From positions 17,231,892 to 17,295,891 of the forward strand of contig CM030714.1 in NCBI GenBank assembly GCA_017979445.1: a DNA stretch of 64,000 bases, given 5' to 3'. The position numbers and the translations under genes are program-made. How positions within the stretch are numbered: position 1 is the first letter of the stretch; each line of letters begins with the position of its first letter. This DNA is from Akebia trifoliata. Taxonomy: Eukaryota > Streptophyta > Magnoliopsida > Ranunculales > Lardizabalaceae. The notes under the pieces are model-generated. The model saw nothing but the letters and a program-made list of their open reading frames with translations. It did no database searches and was not told the origin of the DNA. Below are positions 57,891 to 64,000 of this stretch, piece by piece.

Positions 57891-58249
57891 TTTTTTTTGG
57901 AAAAATCTCCTTAGTTAAACTCGTAGTATACCATGTGATATTCGACTTTTGTAGTGCGGCATTTTGTTGTGATATGTGGGTAATTGCGATTTAACTAATC
58001 TATTGATTGGTTTTGATTGGTATATATCTTGATTATTGACCTTAAGCCATGTTTTGATGCCTAAGGTATATCCAACCTTTTTTAATACCTTGATCACATA
58101 CCATTTATTGACGATCAATTCATTTATTGATTTAATAGTAAATATTTATGTGATATCTCATACACATGCCATGATCCTAATTTTGATGTAAGTGCCCTGA
58201 TTTGGATTTAGATGTTATGGTTTATGTATTTTGATATGTTAATATTATG

Positions 58250-59062
58250 ATCAGGTCCATTTGTTTGGAAAAGGCCTCGGGCACACCCCACCCTGTTTTG
58301 CACACACCACATGCACGTTTATTGTTGTACATACTTGCATGTCCCGTATAGCCAACGTGGCACTAGTGCGTGGCCCGGTTTCTTCGGAGATGCGACATCA
58401 TTCATGAAAACCACAACTCTAGTCATGTATCTTAGGGTATATCAAACTGGGGCATCAGTACTGTCTGATCAGGTGACTCTGAAATGTATATTGATGCACC
58501 CAGGCTGGAGCAACCAGAGCCTTTGGCCTATTGTAAGCCACACAGTCACATCTCCCTTTGCCAACGTAGTACTAGTACGTGGTCGATCCCCTCGTGAGAT
58601 GCCAAACCATTTATGAAAATTACAACTCTTGACTCGTACTCGTAGGTATATAAAAGATAATCCAAGTACATCAATTGCACTTCTTAGTCAAAACTGGTGC
58701 CTAGGCGATATCCTGCTTCGCTGTATCCTATTGTATGAGGGGGATAGACCACATCTATTCTAGACGAGAGGTATTTAAGTGGGCCCTTACTCAGCATCGT
58801 GTGCCACCTCTCAATTGGAAATCAAACTGGCTATTTTTGACTTCAGATAAGTGAGTTGGAGTTTTAAATTATCACCTATATGGTATATCAAACCAAGTCA
58901 CCACGTACCATCTGATTGAGTACGCTCGAGAGGTATATAGGTGTACTTGGGCAAGGGTGGCCAGATAAAAATGCATTGCACGTAGTAAACTTACAGTCTA
59001 GAAACCTTCCCTATAGGTCATGACTCAAACTTATCATGGGTCATCCTGGGTTGTTATTTGAA
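58250..59062 (+). other. Conserved leader block (element F copy)
   Basis: Plus-strand copy of the family-1 block. The second module reads CCAACGTAGTACTAGTACGT at 58561, the clearest palindromic version in the window. It keeps CATTGCACGTAGTAAACTTA near 58974. Confidence 0.7.
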
Positions 59063-59543
59063 TGAGACCTTGTGATTGATGAATGTATGTGAATGATGTA
59101 TGAGATCAGAATGTATGATTGTCCTTAAAAATAAAAAAAAATTCTTTTGAAAATTAAGATTGGTGCACCGACCTAATAAATAATCATTTTCTTGCAATAA
59201 TTCATAATGACTCAGCCCATCTCAATCCAACAATAATAATAGGCTGGGCCATTTTGTTTAAAATGGAAATCAAAATCTTTTCTAAATTCGGGTTCCGACA
59301 CATTTTAAAAGAAGAAAAAATATTTTTCAGAAGAAAAGTGTTTTCCAGAAAAATGTTTTCCAAAAGAAAAGAGAAGGAAGGAAAAGAAAATGTACCTTGG
59401 AAATTTTATTTTTTTTGCATGGACTTTGAAAAATTACTAAAATGTATTTTTCTAAAAAGAAAATGACTTACAAAAAATAATCAGATTTATGAAAGTTTTA
59501 TTCAATGAAAACATTATTTGTCAATAATTTTCAAGAGTGCAAT
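59063..59543 (+). other. Element F leader beyond the conserved block
   Basis: This is non-coding and AT-rich. It aligns with A 10745-11160 and then directly with A 12360-12420 with no ORF1 between. The last five bases GCAAT (59539-59543) should be G's TSD. Confidence 0.6.
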
Positions 59544-61274
59544 TGTAGACACCCCATTTTTTCATCCGCGTGATTAATCAACTCGTCCACCCGATCGCAA
59601 TGATTCCCAATGATGGATGTTATTTCCATTGCTTTGTTTTGTTATCAGATGTATTTCAAAAATCCGGATGAGGTATCTCGAACTGACAAAACCTTAGAAA
59701 CCACTCTACGTTAGAAAAATACGACTCCCGAAACATAGAAATCATCATCTTGCAAACCCAAAAAGAAGTTTCAAGATAAAAATCACTAAAAAATTATCAA
59801 ATTACCAAAATACCCCTAAAATCAAAACAACCCTAGAGCCTACATTACTCTTAGGAAAACTCATTTAAACACATAAAATAACAAATCGAAACCAAATAAA
59901 TCATTCCGTCAATTTTCATAGAATTTGATAAAATTACGAAAATGCCCCTCACAAAGTTCACAACCATTTCACACAAAAAATTTCATAAATGACACAAACC
60001 AATATTTTCATTGAATTCCTTACGAAAAATCGATTCTAAAACATCTTAGAACATTAAAAACCGACTTAAAACGTGAAAAGTCCTCTCCGGGGGTAAAACG
60101 GTAATTTCATAATTTTTATAATTAAAAATTTTAAAATTAATAAATAAAATATTAAATAATTAAAGTGAAACATTAATGAAATTAATTTAAAATTTTGAAC
60201 CAAAGAAATCGATCAATCGGGCTCTCATGAAAAATTGTTGAGGGTTCGTGAGATATTTCTTTAAGAATCCCTCCATTTGGGAGTCCAAAGAATTAAAATA
60301 TAATAAAGGAGGATTCTCCAAAAAATTAAAGTCAATCAAGAAAGACTAAAGTCAAGGTATTAAAATCAATCAAGCAAGACTGAAGTCAAAAATTTAAAGC
60401 CAATCAAGCAAGACTGAAGTCAAAGATATTAAAAGTCAATCAATTAAGACTAAAGTCAAAATATTAAAAGTCAATCAAATAAGACCAAAAGTAATAATAG
60501 AGTTCTAATTAAATAATAACTTAATCTAATAGAGTTCTAACTAAAACGCAACTCCACCTAAAACAATTCTAATTAAAACACAACTCTACCTAAAACAAGT
60601 CTAACTAAAACACAACTCTAATTAAACACTAACTCTATTAAAATCAACCCCTAAAAAAATCTATAAATAGGGGTGCTCACCCCCTATTTTCGTATAAAAT
60701 CATAAACCCTAAGAGAAGTAGGTCAAAAAGCCTCCCTAGCCTCTCATAAACCCTAATTTTGAAGCCCCAACTCCTTACCTAACATCCATACTTCAATTTT
60801 AGTTCAAAAAATACTTAGAAGTCCTTCAAAAACACGTAGAAACCCATAAACAAATTCGAAGAATTCAGATCTAAGAAAGAGATACCTCAACTTGGAGATC
60901 AGAAATCAGATCCGATGAGAGAACGAAGCGAGGAATACTATACAAGAAATTATTCTATCAGATCTGAGGGAAAAGAAAATCGTTGTGTTCGAAAAAGGTA
61001 AGTAGTTTTATTTTTTTATTGATTAGGTCTTTTTAGCAATGTAGTTCTACTTGAGAATTAGTAGAGACCGGTGTTTGCCGGGCGAGGTTGGTGCCTAACA
61101 CCTTCCAACTCCGTAACGTGATCCCTGGACTTAGTTTCTTATTTTTCGTAGATTAGTTTCTTTTGCCTTTTAGAGTCAATATTCGGTTCCTAGACCGTAA
61201 TAACTAGGTGGAGACTCCCAAACCTGAATGGTCAAAAGTGGATCCACGCACGCAGCGGATCGAGGGCGCTATCA
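59544..61274 (+). repeat. Element G 5' LTR
   Basis: This LTR is 1731 bp, TG...CA. The TATA box is at 60662-60670 and the stem-loop at 61089-61103. The PBS-like GTGGAGACTCC lies near 61208. It is followed by the best-preserved PBS of the window, at 61276. Confidence 0.92.
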
Positions 61275-61275
61275 G

Positions 61276-61293
61276 TGGCGACTCCACTGGGGA
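61276..61293 (+). other. Element G primer binding site
   Basis: TGGCGACTCCACTGGGGA matches the tRNA-Arg(ACG) 3' end complement at all but about one position (A in place of G at position 12). It is the best copy here. Confidence 0.8.
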
Positions 61294-61429
61294 CTATTGA
61301 GGATCAAACTTGAAAAATCCCAAGTATGGGAGCATTGCCAGGATGACCTAGTTTTTTTTTATTATTTAGTTTGACTTATTTTATTTATTTATTTATTTTT
61401 GCGGCTAGATTGTGGATGATTTTTGGTAT

Positions 61430-62525
61430 TGTATTTTTGTCTAATTAAGGGTCATTTTTTGATGACCCCTAAATAATGAGAAATTCAAATTGACATATAA
61501 AAAGGATGGAATGATGAAGGTTGGGACAACAACATTAGAATAGTTTTATAGAATATTTTAGTGAGAATTAAGTCTTGGCACCTGTTAATAAAATATAGAT
61601 CCCATCGAATAGATTAATTTAGAACCAGAATTCACTCGATTTCGCTATCGGGAGCCTAAGATATCATCGATGCAAGTTCAATATGTAAATCTGGAATTAT
61701 TGCTGAATGAAGATTAGGACAGCAACGTTAAAAGATTTTTATAGAACGTTCTAATAAGAATTATGTCTGGGAACCTATTAATAAAACGTAGATCTTATCG
61801 AGTAGATTAATTTAAAACTTGAATTCACTCAATTTCGTTATCGAGAGCCTTAGATATCATCGATGCAAGTTCAATATGTAAATCTTGAATTTCTACTGAA
61901 TGAAGATTGGAACAATAATGTTAAAACGTTTTTACAGAATATTCTAGTATGAATTAAGTCTGGGAACCTATTAATAAAATGTAGATCTCATCGAGTAGAT
62001 TAATTTAGAATCTAAATTCGCTCAATTTCGTTACCAGGAACCTTGGATATCATCAATGCAAGTTTAATTTGTAAATTTGGAATTTCTACTGAATGAAGAT
62101 TGGGACAGCAATGTTAAAACGTTTTTACAGAATATTCTATTCAGAATTATGTCTAGGAACCTCTTAATAAAATGTAGATCCCATCGAGTAGATAAATATA
62201 GAATCTGAATTCACTCGATTTCGTTATTGAGAGCTTTATATATCATCAATGTAAGTTCAGATTGTATTTTTCTAATTCAAAGAAAATCCAAATTTATCTA
62301 GTGTTAACATAGTTAATGTTCCTGAGAGTAAGCTCATTTGGCACTAGGATCTTTCTCTTTGATTTTATTTTGGGTTGTGTTTCTAGTTTGTTTTTATAAT
62401 TTAAAAAAAAAAAAAGGGTTCATCGCTCCTCATCTCAACAATTATCATTCTATCATCAATGTAACATCTATTGGAATCTCGATTTATTTTGGATCACCCA
62501 AAAGTGATTATTAATTGGACCTTAA
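61430..62525 (+). other. Element G leader cassette bracketed by inverted repeat
   Basis: The left arm has AAGGGTCATTTTTTGATGAC, CCCTAAATAATGAG, CAAATTGACATATAAA and GGATGGAATGATGAAGG. The right arm has the reverse: CATTCTATCATCAATG-like, GATTTATTTTGGATCACCC, AAAAGTGATTATTAATTGGACC. The interior is short here (about 900 bp) and filled mainly by the 193 bp array. Confidence 0.6.
61514..62285 (+). repeat. 193 bp tandem array in element G leader
   Basis: Four units with period 193 bp are anchored on ATGAAGRTTRGGACARCAA at 61514, 61707, 61900 and 62093. Each includes AGAATWYTCTAGTGAGAATT-like, CCCATCGAGTAGATTAATTT and AGATATCATCGATGCAAGTT. C has a single copy (about 36060-36280, minus). So the array grew in G. 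Confidence 0.9.
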
Positions 62526-62682
62526 AAATTATAAAAATGCCATGATCATTAATTGATTTGCCATGATTTTGATTCATATATGTTTTGATGTGCATGCTTT
62601 AATCTTGATTTTAATGCTTTGGATATTTATGTTGTATGATCACATTTTCTAATATCCATATTTTAATGGTTTGATCTGACTT

Positions 62683-62997
62683 ATAGGCCCACTTGTTTGA
62701 AAAAGCCCCGGGCACACCCCACCCTGTTTTGCACACACCACATGCACGTTTACTATTTTGCACACTTACATGTCCTATATAGCCAACGTGGCACTAATGC
62801 GTGGCCCGGTCTCTTCGGAGATGCGAAGTCATTCATGAAAACCACAACTCCAATCACGTATCTTAGGGTATATCAAACTGGGGCATCAATACTGTCTGAT
62901 CAGGTGATTCTGAGAGGTATATTGATGCACCTAGGCTGGAGCGACCTGAGCCTTTGACCTATTGTGAGCCACACAGTCACATGTCCCGATTGCCAAC
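62683..62997 (+). other. Conserved leader block, truncated (element G copy)
   Basis: This is the first module and part of the join to the second, ending GATTGCCAAC where H is inserted. A's sequence continues GTATTACTAGTACGTG at that point. Confidence 0.7.
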
Positions 62998-64000
62998 AGA
63001 AAACGCCCTCGATCCGCGGGGTGCGCGGATCCGCTTTTGACCCTTGAGGTTTGGGAGTCGCCACCTAGTTATTGTGGTCTAGGAACCAAATTGACCCTTA
63101 AATGGATAAAAAAGAACTAATCTACTATAGAAATCTGAATCCGGGGATCATGTTACGGGGTTGGAAGGTGTTAGGCACCAACCCTGTCCGGACAATGCCG
63201 GTCTCTACTTATCCCAAATAGATCTACAACGCTAATGATAAACCTAAATTAAAAAAAATAAAAAATAAAAATAAAAAACTTACCTTTGATCTGCAAAAGT
63301 GCTATTCCCTCAGATCTGGTGAAAACGGTTCCTTGTACCGTGTTCCTTACTTCGTTCTATCTACGGATCTGATTTCTGATCTCCGAGGTAATGTATCTCC
63401 TTCTTGGATCTGGGTGCTTCGAATTTATTGTGGATTTTTAGGATATTTTTGAGAGGTTTTTGGATGTTTTTTAGGCTAAAATCGGAGTAGGGGTGTTAGG
63501 GAAGGAGTTGAGGCTCCAAAATTAGGGTTTTGGAGAGGTTGTGGAGGCTTCTTCACCTACTTTTCCTATGATTTTTTCTTTGATACGAAAATAGGGTGTG
63601 GAGGCTCCTATTTATAAAGTTTTTAGAAGCATTAGGGTTTGATTAGGGTTTCTTTTAGGGTTTCAATTAGGGTTTTGACTTAGTCTTTAGGGTTTTAATT
63701 TAGGGTTTTGACTTTAGTCTTATGAGATTGATTTGATTAGTTTAGATTAGGGTTTTGATTTAGGGTTTTGACCTTGGTCTTATGAGATTGACTTGATTAG
63801 ATTAGGGTTTTGACCTTAGTCTTATGAGATTGACTCGATTAGTTTAGATTAGGGTTTTGATTTAGGGTTTTGACTTTAGTCTTATGAGATTGACTTTAAT
63901 ACTTGACTCTAGTCTTACTTAATTGACTTTAATTTTGACTTTGGTCTTATTTGATTGATTTTAGTATCTTGACTTTAGTCTTGCTTGGTTGACTTTAAAT
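62998..64000 (-). repeat. Element H LTR, partial, minus strand
   Basis: Family-1 LTR in reverse, whose 3' end lies at 62998 (terminal CA mutated). No PBS follows on its downstream side, so it is a 3' LTR or a solo LTR, with the rest right of the window. The stem-loop is at 63163-63179 and the TATA box at 63608-63616. It shows the same CCTTAGTCTTATGAGATTGA repeats as A (63710-63900, inverse of AGTCAATCTCATAAGAC). CCAAC (62993-62997) should be its TSD. Confidence 0.85.

Larger units (their letters stand above)
59544..62997 (+). mobile_element. Element G: family-1 Tat-type retrotransposon, 5' LTR and leader only
   Basis: G sits inside F's leader. Its LTR, PBS and leader are present, then H interrupts at 62998 in the middle of the conserved block. 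The TSD GCAAT (59539-59543) should recur right of the window. Confidence 0.82.
54128..64000 (+). mobile_element. Element F: family-1 Tat-type retrotransposon, 3' part outside window
   Basis: Its 5' LTR, PBS and leader are present up to 59543, where G is inserted. The five bases GACTG (54123-54127) before the LTR should recur after F's 3' LTR, right of the window. The leader runs up to the point where A has ORF1 and continues past it without ORF1 (59400-59540). No coding part is visible before the interruption. Confidence 0.85.

Noticed and set aside
1..64000. CRISPR arrays, bacterial operons, ribosomal RNA genes
   Set aside because: None seen. The tandem arrays have no spacer structure and all coding sequence is plant retroelement type.

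Overview
The window is repeat-rich DNA from a flowering plant. Nearly all of it is LTR retrotransposon sequence, stacked in nested insertions. There are no bacterial operon features, all recognisable coding sequence belongs to plant-type Ty3/gypsy elements, and I find no confident host gene. I cannot name the species.

One family dominates: a Tat/Ogre-type Ty3/gypsy family with LTRs of about 1.5-1.7 kb, here called family 1. Its LTRs start TGTAGACACCCC and end in GGGCGCTTTCA. They are followed by a primer binding site that fits the 3' end of plant tRNA-Arg(ACG). The window holds copies A, B, C, F, G and H.

Left nest (1-42.2 kb). A chromodomain-type (Tekay/Del-like) element D (+) was hit by C (-). 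C was hit by B (-), giving target-site duplication (TSD) ATTCC at 2570-2574 and 32633-32637. B was hit by A (+), giving TSD GAAGT at 6101-6105 and 23091-23095. C also carries a solo LTR of another family (33717-35448, TSD GTAGG). C's 3' LTR and the first half of D must lie left of base 1. Only A keeps the full gene order: ORF1, gag, protease, G-patch, RT, RNase H, second RNase H, integrase, then a coiled-coil-like repeat. It is broken by about ten in-frame stops and six frameshifts. B and C share the same two internal deletions, which marks them as a non-autonomous sublineage.

Middle (42.2-45.8 kb). A 3.6 kb island holds a small membrane-type ORF of unknown function, a copia-like LTR piece, a decayed CACTA transposon end, a 118 bp tandem duplication and one weak candidate exon.

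Right nest (45.8-64 kb). A decayed, 3'-truncated Tat-type element E (-) has its LTR interrupted by F (+). F's leader is interrupted by G (+), and G's leader by an LTR of H (-). The downstream halves of F, G and H lie right of base 64000.

The most notable signal is in the non-coding 5' leader of family 1. Each copy has a variable cassette bracketed by a long imperfect inverted repeat containing covarying hairpins, followed by a roughly 0.8 kb conserved block of paired ACGT/ACTAGT modules. None of this is explained by coding sequence.
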